Source of the DNA: Burkholderia sp.
Lineage (GTDB): Bacteria > Pseudomonadota > Gammaproteobacteria > Burkholderiales > Burkholderiaceae
DNA: 64,000 bases
NCBI GenBank assembly: GCA_040954445.1
Contig: CP144361.1
Span: 744,001 to 808,000, forward strand
Direction: 5' to 3'
Position 1 is the first letter of the stretch. The number at the start of each line of letters is the position of its first letter. The notes under the pieces are model-generated. The model was not told the origin of the DNA. It made no database searches and saw only the letters and a list, made by a program, of their open reading frames with translations. Positions 35,667 to 43,541 of this stretch are shown here, one piece after another. The position numbers and the translations under genes are program-made.

Positions 35667-38209
35667 CAGCTGTATCCATATCCAACACCGTACGTCTTGT
35701 TTTGGCCCGAAACGCTGATGCCCAGTTTCAGAATGCCGTCGGTCGTCACGTGCGCGCTTGCGCCGAACGCCATGCCGGACTCGCCGGCGAAGCGCGCAAC
35801 ACTGATCGCCATGTTGACGGTCCTTCCAGGCTCCACCTGCGGCAGCATTGTCAGCGCCGTGGTGGCGGCGATCCCCTGCCGTGCCATCTGGTTGGTCTGC
35901 TGGATCGCCTGCTGGGTTTGTGTAAGCTGCAAACCGAGCAGGTTGAGCTGACTTTGCTGGCTAAGCGAATATTGTAACGTAGAAGTTGACAGCACACGCA
36001 ACTGGTTGAGGTTGACTGCGTCCGTGTTTTCGGTGCCCGCAGCAACATTGGTGATCTGGCGTTGCTGGGTCGAGCTGCCGACTGAAATCAGATTAGATCG
36101 ACCGCCATCGGTCGAGCCTTGGCCTAGCGCCACCGAGTTTGAGCCGGCGCTGACCAACGGCACCTGGGCACCCGGCACCGACATATCGGCCGCGTAACTA
36201 CCCACGCTCAGCGAGCGCATGGTGTTGTTAGACGCTGTGGTCGACAGCGAGGCTACCTGAGCGCGGCCCCTGCCGAGGTTCGAGGATAGCGAGGTGACCG
36301 CGTTGTTGGTCGACGACAGGCTGGTGGACAGCGCGCGGGTGGTCGTCGAGGTCGAAGTAGACAGCGAGGCCACCGAACTCGAGAACGCGCCAGCCGTGCT
36401 GCTCAGGCTACTCGACAGAGAAGCTACCGCCGCGTTGGTCTGGAACAGTTGGCTTCCGTTCACTGCATCGGTGCTGGTGGCCGAGATCCTGCCAGCGGCG
36501 AGGCCTGTCAGCTGCCGCTCGAAGCCGGGCGAGCCGATGTTCACCGTGCCGACAGGATTACTGCCGGCAAAGTTCCCGAAGGTAATACCGCGCACCGTCA
36601 CCGCACCCACCGGCACCGCCGTAGTAGTGATCGAACCGCTGCCGATGGCCGCCGAGCTATCGATGTTCGCGACGGTGTTCGGGCCGATCGCGACGCTGTC
36701 TGCGCCGGTGACGATCGAATCCGCGCCCGTCGAGTTGGTGTGGAAATATTTGATGCCGTGCGAGTTGATGCTGTCAAGCGCATCGCCCACGTTGTCGACG
36801 TTAGCGGTGGTGCCGTTAGCCGTGTAGGTGGTATAGGCCGGCGTTGTCAGCGCGCCGGTGGCCAAGTTGTAGGTCGAGCCACCTCCCAACGAGGAGGCCA
36901 CGCTACTGCCGATCTTGCCGGACGAGTGGGCGATCGAGCTGACTTCGGTTGACAGCGAAGCGACGCTGCTGTTCGTCTGAACCAGACTGCTGGACAGCGA
37001 GCCGGTTGCCGTCGATAGGGAACCAATGCTGCTAGTGGTCGAGGAGAGACCCGTGGATAGCGAACCGATGCTAGTCGAGGTCGAAGACGACAGCGACGTG
37101 ATGTTGTTGTTGGTGGTGCTCAGGCTGGACGACAGAGAAGTGACGCTGCTGTGCGTGGAACTTAGTCCCGAAGACAGGGAAGTCACCGATCTATTCGTGC
37201 TCGAAAGCCCCGACGACAGCGAGCCGATGAAACTCTTCGTTGACGACAGGCCCGACGACAAAGATGTAACACGGCTATTCATGTTGGAGAGCCCGCTCGA
37301 GGTCGAACTCGACAGGCTGGCGATCGAACTGATAGTAGTATTAAGGCCGGTGCTGAGCTGCGAAACCGTCGCGGCATCGGTTGGCACTGAGCCATCGGCG
37401 ACATTGGTGATGCGCCGCAGCGCGGTAGCTGAGCCCACCGACACCTCCGAGATCGGCGCGGCGTGGCCGGTCAAGAAACCAGTGGTGGTGGGCGCTGCCG
37501 CGCCGGTGATGCTACCCGAGCCGATCGCCACGCTGTTCGCATACTGTGCGGAAGCGTTCGGGCCGAGCGCCACGACGAATTGATCCGAAGCGGTGGAACC
37601 CTCGCCGGCAGCTAGAGAGGAGGTGGCCGTCGCGACCGAGAACCGACCGATCGCGATCGAGGTTGCTCCTGATGCGGTTGCACCGCCGGCGCCAGAACTG
37701 TCACCGCCACCGATCGCGATCGAGCTGCTGGCCGTCGCGCGCGTGTCGTTGCCGACCGCCGTCGCGCCTAGCTCCAATGCGCCAGAGCCCGAACCGAGGG
37801 CAATCGCGCTGGAGCCTGCCGCCATGGCATGGTAGCCGAACGCGGTAGTGTAGATGCCGGTGGCGGTCGAGCCGTAGCCGAGTGCCATTGAGGCGGTGCC
37901 TGTCGCCAGCGCGTTCGAGCCGACTGCAATCGAGCCGGTACCGTTTGCGGCAATGTTGCTCGGCCCGAATACCCCGAGCCCGGTCGCATTGCCACCGATT
38001 GCGATGGTCGAGGTCGAGGCAGCCACCCTGCCGCCGGTTGAGTACTGCGCCTGCGCAACTTGGTTAGTCGCGCCGGCCACCAGCACAGCGGTGGTTACCG
38101 CCTTGGCCACGGTTGATTTGTTAGGTTTCCCCCGTGCCGAATCGTTTTCGGAAGCAGCCACCCACGCCCCAAGAGATTGGTTCCAGATCGAGCGGTAATT
38201 GCGATTCAT
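35663..38209 (-). CDS. YadA-like trimeric autotransporter adhesin
   Basis: 848 residues, type Vc secretion. The N-terminus MNRNYRSIWNQSLGAWVAAS is an extended signal peptide (ESPR), with the cleavage region near VAQAQ. Head (about residues 60-270): repeated left-handed YadA units such as SIAVGSNALATGTASMALG and AIALGSGSG. Neck RRITNVADGSVPTDAATVSQL, then a long Ser-rich stalk with SLSSGLSSTxSSVT-type repeats (about 290-450), a second head and neck (AGRISATSTDAVNGSQLF), a second stalk, and a C-terminal YadA anchor of about 80 residues ending LKLGISVSGQNKTYGVGYGYSW. The terminal aromatic residue fits beta-barrel insertion. gggggaaa precedes the start. An intact large surface adhesin suggests a host-contact role. 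Confidence 0.92.
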   Translation of the reverse strand: MNRNYRSIWNQSLGAWVAASENDSARGKPNKSTVAKAVTTAVLVAGATNQVAQAQYSTGGRVAASTSTIAIGGNATGLGVFGPSNIAANGTGSIAVGSNALATGTASMALGYGSTATGIYTTAFGYHAMAAGSSAIALGSGSGALELGATAVGNDTRATASSSIAIGGGDSSGAGGATASGATSIAIGRFSVATATSSLAAGEGSTASDQFVVALGPNASAQYANSVAIGSGSITGAAAPTTTGFLTGHAAPISEVSVGSATALRRITNVADGSVPTDAATVSQLSTGLNTTISSIASLSSSTSSGLSNMNSRVTSLSSGLSSTKSFIGSLSSGLSSTNRSVTSLSSGLSSTHSSVTSLSSSLSTTNNNITSLSSSTSTSIGSLSTGLSSTTSSIGSLSTATGSLSSSLVQTNSSVASLSTEVSSIAHSSGKIGSSVASSLGGGSTYNLATGALTTPAYTTYTANGTTANVDNVGDALDSINSHGIKYFHTNSTGADSIVTGADSVAIGPNTVANIDSSAAIGSGSITTTAVPVGAVTVRGITFGNFAGSNPVGTVNIGSPGFERQLTGLAAGRISATSTDAVNGSQLFQTNAAVASLSSSLSSTAGAFSSSVASLSTSTSTTTRALSTSLSSTNNAVTSLSSNLGRGRAQVASLSTTASNNTMRSLSVGSYAADMSVPGAQVPLVSAGSNSVALGQGSTDGGRSNLISVGSSTQQRQITNVAAGTENTDAVNLNQLRVLSTSTLQYSLSQQSQLNLLGLQLTQTQQAIQQTNQMARQGIAATTALTMLPQVEPGRTVNMAISVARFAGESGMAFGASAHVTTDGILKLGISVSGQNKTYGVGYGYSW

Positions 38210-38313
38210 ACAGTTTATTTCCCCCGTGTCAGAGTAGTTTTCGCCTGGATAGGCTCTGGACAGCTGGGGGCACTATACGGACGAACAGTGGCGAAGTACG
38301 GACAACCAATGCA

Positions 38314-38366
38314 GTCCCTCGCCCCAAGGGGCAAGGTATCAAACCCGGAAAGTCAAATGCAAAAAC
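38314..38366. repeat. ~50-bp repeat shared with 7383-7436
   Basis: ccctcgccccaaggggcaag then gtatcaaacccggaaagtca. The inverted gccccaaggggc could form a small hairpin. It lies between the adhesin promoter region and a decayed IS-A fragment. Confidence 0.5.
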
Positions 38367-38873
38367 GCCATGCTCGCCGACTGTCATCGGCAATTGCATC
38401 AACCTTGCCGTTACGCCACGTCGCACCGGGCGTATCCGCCGGCCAATGAGCGGCAGCTTCACGTGGCAGCATCGAAGGAACGGCCCTTCGTGCGGCAAGG
38501 GCCGCATGGCATGGCGTGATTTCGTAGGCACCGTCAGCGCTGATGACAGCGATCTATTCATCGCGCGAAGTCTGGTCGAGCAACTTGGCCAGAGCGTCAC
38601 CGTCAGCCCATCCCAATACGTCATCAGTGCGGCTCGTACTTGAGCTATATTCATGTTAAGCGTGAGATGGACTTTACGCCACGTGCGCCGCTTCAAGTAG
38701 CCGTGCTCGCGGCACCTTCCATTCACCGTCGCTATAGACCTTCAGACCGGTGCGGTCGACCACCAGATGGATCGCGGTACGCTGTCGAGGAGGATCGGCA
38801 CAGTTCGACATCAAGCGTTTTTGCCCGACGACAGAGCGTGGTGTAATGCGGCACTAGCAAGCTCGGGAAGGCG
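38367..38873 (-). mobile_element. Old diverged IS-A fragment
   Basis: Transposase pieces on the minus strand ([32 protein letters not shown] in shifted frames); gcaattgcatcaaccttgcc and cactgatgacg-like blocks match the IS body. Many substitutions, no ends. Confidence 0.7.
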
Positions 38874-38978
38874 TTGTTGCATAAAGGCATTGTTGCATAA
38901 ATCGAGCGAGAGCCGTTGACGTTTACGCGCACCGTTCGCGGGGCCAGCCCCCTATCAAGTCAGATTCCAGAGTAACTG
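38874..38978 (+). mobile_element. Stacked IS-A left ends
   Basis: gcgttgttgcataaa is followed at once by a second start, ggcattgttgcataaatcga, and about 90 bp of left end to cagagtaact, where a mini-element cuts it. Confidence 0.8.
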
Positions 38979-39079
38979 GGCGTTGTTGCATAAATCGAGT
39001 GTGAGGACGCAATAGCATCGCCTGAAATTATGCCCGTCGATGCTATTGCGTCTTCACACTCGATTTATGCAACAATGTC
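38979..39079. mobile_element. 101-bp miniature IS-A, right end to right end
   Basis: Two R ends, inverted, 42-bp arms (ggcgttgttgcataaatcga ... agcatcg) around a 17-bp loop cctgaaattatgcccgt. The loop is the exact reverse complement of the loop in the 60888 copy. It overlaps the 3' end of the carbonic anhydrase gene. Confidence 0.9.
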
Positions 39080-39842
39080 CATGTTCTGTCTCCTGGAGTC
39101 TTGTTGCGGCCTGTTCCGCCACGTCAGCCAGTTGCGCCGCATCGGCAGCGACCATGTCGTTCTCGTAGTTCGAGCTGGCGCGCTCGGTTGAGAGCGCCTC
39201 GACGCACCGCTGGTGGACGCGTGTCAGCTCGTCAGCGGCTGACACGGCCATGTCGAGGTTCCGCATACGCCCGTCATGCACGCCGTAGACCAAGCCATAC
39301 ACGGTGAGCGGTTGGCCACGCGTCCAGGCATCGTTAACGATGGTGGTGCGGCACACGTTGACCACCTGCTCGATCGCGTTCAGTTCAATCAGGCGGCGGT
39401 AGCGGACCTCGCCTAACGGCCACTGGTCGAGCAGCTTGGCGTGCTTGTCGCGCACGTCCTGCACGTGGTGCAGCCAGTTATCGGCCAGCCCGACGCGGTG
39501 GTTGGTGAGTGCGGTATTTACGCCCGAGCAGCCGTAGTGGCCGACCACCATGATGTGCTTGACTTGCAGGAGGTCGACCGCGAACTGCAGCACTGACAGG
39601 CAGTTGAGGTCGGTGTGTACCACCACGTTGGCGATGTTGCGGTGGACGAACACCTCGCCCGGCGGTAGGCCGATGATCTGATTGGCGGGTACGCGCGAAT
39701 CGGAGCAGCCGATCCACAGGTATTCGGGTGCCTGCTGGTCCTTCAGGCGTTCGAAGAATTGCGGGTCGTTGGCGAGCTTGCGCTTGACCCAGGCATCGTT
39801 GTTCTCGAACAGGTGGGAGAGCGGGTGATCCTTGGTATTCAT
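39054..39842 (-). CDS. can: Beta-class carbonic anhydrase, C-terminus from an IS end
   Basis: 262 residues from ATG 39842 (MNTKDHPLSHLFENNDAWVK). It interconverts CO2 and bicarbonate in the cytoplasm. The zinc ligands are Cys46 and Asp48 (CSDSR), His102 and Cys105 (GHYGCSG), all present; NIANVVVHTDLNCLSVLQFA and GLVYGVHDGRM are typical. The last residues (EHGHCCINRV, stop) are encoded by the 101-bp mini-element, so the native tail was lost and replaced by a short one beyond the catalytic core. A longer reading at the N-terminus runs into PAL and is not used. The PAL repeat lies 77 bp upstream of the start. Confidence 0.93.
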   Translation of the reverse strand: MNTKDHPLSHLFENNDAWVKRKLANDPQFFERLKDQQAPEYLWIGCSDSRVPANQIIGLPPGEVFVHRNIANVVVHTDLNCLSVLQFAVDLLQVKHIMVVGHYGCSGVNTALTNHRVGLADNWLHHVQDVRDKHAKLLDQWPLGEVRYRRLIELNAIEQVVNVCRTTIVNDAWTRGQPLTVYGLVYGVHDGRMRNLDMAVSAADELTRVHQRCVEALSTERASSNYENDMVAADAAQLADVAEQAATRLQETEHGHCCINRV

Positions 39843-39918
39843 CGCGAGGTTCGTTGAGTCTGTTGCGTTCGATTGCTCGGTTGCAGTGGTGAAACTGGAA
39901 TTCTGTTTGGTCCCGCGC

Positions 39919-40038
39919 TTATTGATCCGCAATTTGCGATTTTGTAATCGGAAAATTGTCCTTTATATCTCGTTTTTACATGCCCCTCAGATGAGGGATG
40001 CTTTTACAATTTCAAGATCACAGATTGTGGATTAATAA
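39919..40038. repeat. PAL palindromic repeat
   Basis: 120 bp, from ttattgatccgcaatttgcg to agatcacagattgtggatta then ataa; arms about 50 bp with several mismatches, centre tacatgcccctcag. It stands between can and the fold-back at 40036. Confidence 0.8.
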
Positions 40039-40232
40039 TGACGAATCAGAATGTGGCTAACGGTGACGCTCTGGCCAAGTTGCTCGACAGATTCCACGCG
40101 AAGAACAAATCGATGTCATCGGCGGTGACGGTGCCTACGACACCGCCGATGACATCGATTTGTTCTTCGCGTGGAATCTGTCGAGCAACTTGGCCAGAGC
40201 GTCACCGTTAGCCACATTCTGATTCGTCATTA
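40036..40232. repeat. Perfect 92-bp fold-back of transposase DNA
   Basis: Left arm 40036-40127, loop 40128-40140 (acggtgcctacga), right arm 40141-40232. The arms are exact reverse complements and share a private 1-bp loss (ctcgacagattc for ctcgaccagattc). The right arm continues into an IS-A left half, so the left arm is a copied piece. Confidence 0.93.
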
Positions 40233-40844
40233 GCACGGAATGCACTTGACCCGTGTTCGCGTTGAGCGCGAGATGGACTTTACGCCACGTGCGCCGCTTC
40301 GAGTAGCCGTGCTGGCGCACCTTCCACTCACTTTCGCCATCAACCTTCAGACCCGTGCTGTCGACATCCAGATGGATCGGTTCGTTGTCGAGAAGGATCG
40401 GAAGTTCGACATCCAGCGTTTTTGCCCGACGACAGAACGTGGTGTAATTCGGCACCGGCTAGCCCGGGAAGGCTAGATCGCGCAGACTTTGGGTGAAACC
40501 TTGCAGGGCGCGCAACGTCAGTCGATAGACGGTCTTCAAGCCAAGTAATGCCTGAATCAGTGTATCGCCGTATAGACACGGGCGACCACGTGTGGGTATG
40601 GCGTCGGGTATCCTGGCAAGGACGGCTTCATTTATCCGTTCCCCCGGTTGATCAGACTTTCATTATAGGCCGCCCAATTTCTGACACAGTAGCGTGCCTT
40701 CGGCTGACCTTTCTTGTGTATGTCCTTGCGCATTTTCTTGTCAAAATTAGGCAGTTACTCTGGAATCTGACTTGATAGGGGGCTGGCCCAGAGACCGGTG
40801 CGCGTAAACGTCACCGGCTTTCGCTAGATTTATGCAACAACGCC
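40141..40844 (-). mobile_element. IS-A left part
   Basis: Transposase from about residue 203 back to the L end (agatttatgcaacaacgcc at 40844). A stop at 40459 region (GTG for the AFPSLPV block) and missing bases near 40633 make it inactive. Confidence 0.88.
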
Positions 40845-40851
40845 GCATACC

Positions 40852-42024
40852 ATGACTACCTATCCTCAGATTTGCGACGTAGCCGTGGTTGGCGGCGGTC
40901 TTGTCGGCAAAACTGCCGCGCTCGCTATAACTCAGGTCGGCCTCAAGACAGCGCTACTCGCGCCGCCAGCCGCGCCAAGCGCGACCGACACGGCCTTCGA
41001 CGTACGCGTCTACGCGCTGTCAGCCAGCTCCCAGGCCTTGCTCGAGCGTCTGCGCGTCTGGCAGGCGCTCGAGCACACGCGGGTCACGCCTGTTTACGAT
41101 ATGCGCGTCTATGGCGACGCACAGGCGGAACTGCATTTTTCGGCTTTCCAGGCTGCGGTGCCACAATTGGCCTGGATCGGTGAAGCCTCGTTGATCGAAC
41201 GGGCGCTGGATGCGGCGTTACGCTTCCAGCCAAACCTGAGCTGGATCGACACGCGTGCCCAGGGTCTCGACATTACGCCCGAGCATGCTACGCTATCGCT
41301 CGCCAACGGCGAGGTGCTCTCGGTCGACCTGGTGGTAGGTGCCGACGGCGCGAATTCCTGGATGCACTCCCAAATAGGTACCAGCGTCCAGCGGCGCGAC
41401 TATCGCCAGACCGGCGTGGTCGCCAATTTCAAAGCCGCTGAGCCGCACCGCGAAACCGCCTGGCAGTGGTTCTTCGACGGCGAGATCGCCGCGCTACTTC
41501 CGCTACCCGAAGGCCATGTCTCGTTGGTTTGGTCGGCATACACGGCGCATGCCGACGCACTACTGGCACTCAATCCCGCGCAACTGGCGGCGGAAGTCGA
41601 GCGTGTCACGCATCGCCAGCTCGGCGCGCTCGACTGCGTGACGCCCGCCCAGGGTTTCCCGCTGGCGCTGCAGACCGTCGACAGGCTGATCACGCCGCGC
41701 GTGGCCCTGGTCGGCGATGCCGCCCACTTGATCCACCCGCTGGCCGGGCAAGGCGTGAATCTCGGGCTGCGTGACGTGGCCACGCTGGTCGATACGGTCG
41801 CCTCACGCGAGGCCTTCCGCGATCTCGGCGACACCGTGCTGCTGCGCCGCTACGAGCGTTCACGCCGCGCGGACATCTACGCGATGATGGTGGCTACCCA
41901 CGGCCTACAGTGGCTGTTTGCGCTGCCCGGTACGCTAGCGTGCGTGGCCCGCAATACCGGCATGGCGCTGGTCGGTGCGCAGCCCTTCGTTAAACGCTGG
42001 CTAGTCGCCTCGGCGCTCCGCTGA
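40852..42024 (+). CDS. UbiH/UbiF/VisC-family FAD-dependent hydroxylase
   Basis: 390 residues. N-terminal dinucleotide-binding motif VAVVGGGLVGKTAALAITQ, the middle motif LVVGADGANSWMHSQIG (GD-type), and the FAD-ribityl motif RVALVGDAAHLIHPLAGQGVNLGLRD are all present. Members hydroxylate the ring of ubiquinone precursors at the inner membrane; which ring position this one uses cannot be read from sequence. In Burkholderia this gene is followed by dsbC, as here, although an IS-A fragment now sits between them. It starts 7 bp after an IS-A left end, so it has no native upstream region left. Confidence 0.88.
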   Translation: MTTYPQICDVAVVGGGLVGKTAALAITQVGLKTALLAPPAAPSATDTAFDVRVYALSASSQALLERLRVWQALEHTRVTPVYDMRVYGDAQAELHFSAFQAAVPQLAWIGEASLIERALDAALRFQPNLSWIDTRAQGLDITPEHATLSLANGEVLSVDLVVGADGANSWMHSQIGTSVQRRDYRQTGVVANFKAAEPHRETAWQWFFDGEIAALLPLPEGHVSLVWSAYTAHADALLALNPAQLAAEVERVTHRQLGALDCVTPAQGFPLALQTVDRLITPRVALVGDAAHLIHPLAGQGVNLGLRDVATLVDTVASREAFRDLGDTVLLRRYERSRRADIYAMMVATHGLQWLFALPGTLACVARNTGMALVGAQPFVKRWLVASALR

Positions 42025-42057
42025 GCGCCGTTTCTGCGTGGTCGCAGTGCTAGTATG

Positions 42058-42393
42058 CAGCCAATGAGCGGATACGCCCGGTGCGACGTGGCGTAACGGC
42101 ACGGTTGATGCAATTGCCCGTGACAGTCGTCGAGAATGGAAGAAAGACAGTGGCTACCGCCGGCGATCGCTTGCCGAGAATGCGATGTATCGCGGTTCAA
42201 GGTACTTACCGGAAACTGTCTCTGGGCGCGTCACATCGACTCGCAAGCGACCGAGGTTGCCCTTCGCGTCGGCGTAATCAATCGCATGGCGGACCTTGCT
42301 CGTCCGCAATCCATGCGTATCGCCTGAAATTATGTCCGTTGATGCCATTGTTTTTCCTCACGCTCGATTTATGCAACTTTATGCAACAACGCC
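42058..42393 (+). mobile_element. IS-A right part
   Basis: From gccaatgagcggatacgccc to gcaacaacgcc. The end carries a small duplication (tttatgcaactttatgcaac). It separates the hydroxylase gene from dsbC. Confidence 0.88.
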
Positions 42394-42515
42394 ACTGATT
42401 TCATGACGAACTAACCCGACGCAGACCGGTCCAACAGAATTTTCCGGTCCAACAGAATTTTTCGCCGTCGAATACCACTAACCGACGTACTTCGACAGCC
42501 TCTAAGGAGGAGTAA

Positions 42516-43238
42516 ATGAAAACTACAGTCCGCATCGCCGCACTCGTGCTGGCGACCGCCGTCACGCCGGGATGTACCGCGCAAGCCGACCAGGCCACCG
42601 ATAAACTGAAGAGCACGCTGCAGGCTCGCCTAGGCGAGGTGACTGTCAAGAGCATCGAGAAGTCCCCGATCGTGGGCCTCTACGAAGTGAATATTGGGTC
42701 GCAAATCGTTTACAGCGATGTGACCGGCGACTATATGTTGCTTGGTGACCTGGTCGATACCAAAGCGCACAAAAACCTGACCGAAATGCGCATGGCCGAG
42801 ATCAACAAGGTTGACTTCTCCAGTCTGCCGTTCAATAACGCCATTAAGTACGTGAAGGGCAGCGGCGCGCGCAAGATTGCGGTGTTCTCGGATCCGAACT
42901 GCCTATACTGCAAGCGCTTCGAATCGACGCTGCAGTCGATAGACAACATCACTGTTTATACTTTCCTTTACCCGGTGCTGACATCCGATTCGATGGTCAA
43001 GTCGAAGGCGGTCTGGTGCGCCTCGGATCGCGTCAAGAGCTGGGAGAACTGGATGGTCGGTCGTCAGCCACCGAAAGGTACCGGTAACTGCGATACTTCG
43101 GCGCTCGAGAAGAACCTGGCGCTGGGCCGCAAGTTGAATGTGACGGGCACGCCCACTATCATCCTGAATGACGGCACCCGCCTGCTGGGCGGGGTGTCTG
43201 CCAGCCAGCTCAACACCGCACTGGCCGCCGTCAAGTGA
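42516..43238 (+). CDS. dsbC: Thiol:disulfide interchange protein DsbC, active site CLYC
   Basis: 240 residues, periplasmic disulfide isomerase. Signal sequence MKTTVRIAALVLATAVTPGC (a Cys at the end of the hydrophobic part could make it a lipoprotein), N-terminal dimerisation domain (ADQATDKLKSTLQARLGEVT), then the thioredoxin-like domain with KIAVFSDPNCLYCKRFESTL. The active site is Cys129-Leu-Tyr-Cys132 instead of the usual CGYC, while cis-Pro TGTPTIIL is normal. aaggagga lies before the start. The Leu may alter redox potential, or be an early sign of decay. A likely terminator follows. Confidence 0.93.
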   Translation: MKTTVRIAALVLATAVTPGCTAQADQATDKLKSTLQARLGEVTVKSIEKSPIVGLYEVNIGSQIVYSDVTGDYMLLGDLVDTKAHKNLTEMRMAEINKVDFSSLPFNNAIKYVKGSGARKIAVFSDPNCLYCKRFESTLQSIDNITVYTFLYPVLTSDSMVKSKAVWCASDRVKSWENWMVGRQPPKGTGNCDTSALEKNLALGRKLNVTGTPTIILNDGTRLLGGVSASQLNTALAAVK

Positions 43239-43271
43239 TACGCCGGGCCTGACTGCCCGAACCAGCAAGAG

Positions 43272-43297
43272 GTGCCAGTATTCGTCTGGTGCTTTTT
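43272..43297 (+). terminator. Rho-independent terminator after dsbC
   Basis: Stem gtgccag / ctggtgc (two G-U pairs), loop tattcgt, then ttttt. It lies 33 bp after the dsbC stop. Confidence 0.6.
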
Positions 43298-43336
43298 AAT
43301 GAGCTAGAGTTCGTTTGCTGGGATTGGCCAGAAACT

Positions 43337-43541
43337 TACAGTCGGACACGAACGGCGACCTCGGTCCGCCTCTCTGCGAGGCGATGTGACGCCACCCCCG
43401 CCCAGAGACAGTTGCCGGTGAGCGTCTTGAACCGATAGATCGCATTGGCGTTGTTGCATAAATCGAGCGTGAGGACGCAATGGCCGCATGGGGGCATGGA
43501 CTTGGCGTCGGAATCACCGTGGCCGACGATGTAATCAAATC
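43337..43541 (-). mobile_element. Two IS-A right-end pieces
   Basis: 43337-43446 matches the last part of the IS (cgaacggcgacctcggtccg, ttgaaccgatagatcgcatt) without its terminus. 43447-43541 is a second R end (ggcgttgttgcataaatcga) with diverged interior. Confidence 0.75.

Noticed and set aside
36294..37583. Long plus-strand ORFs inside the adhesin gene (such as LLVVEERPVDSEPMLVEVED)
   Set aside because: They arise from the repetitive Ser codons of the adhesin read on the opposite strand.
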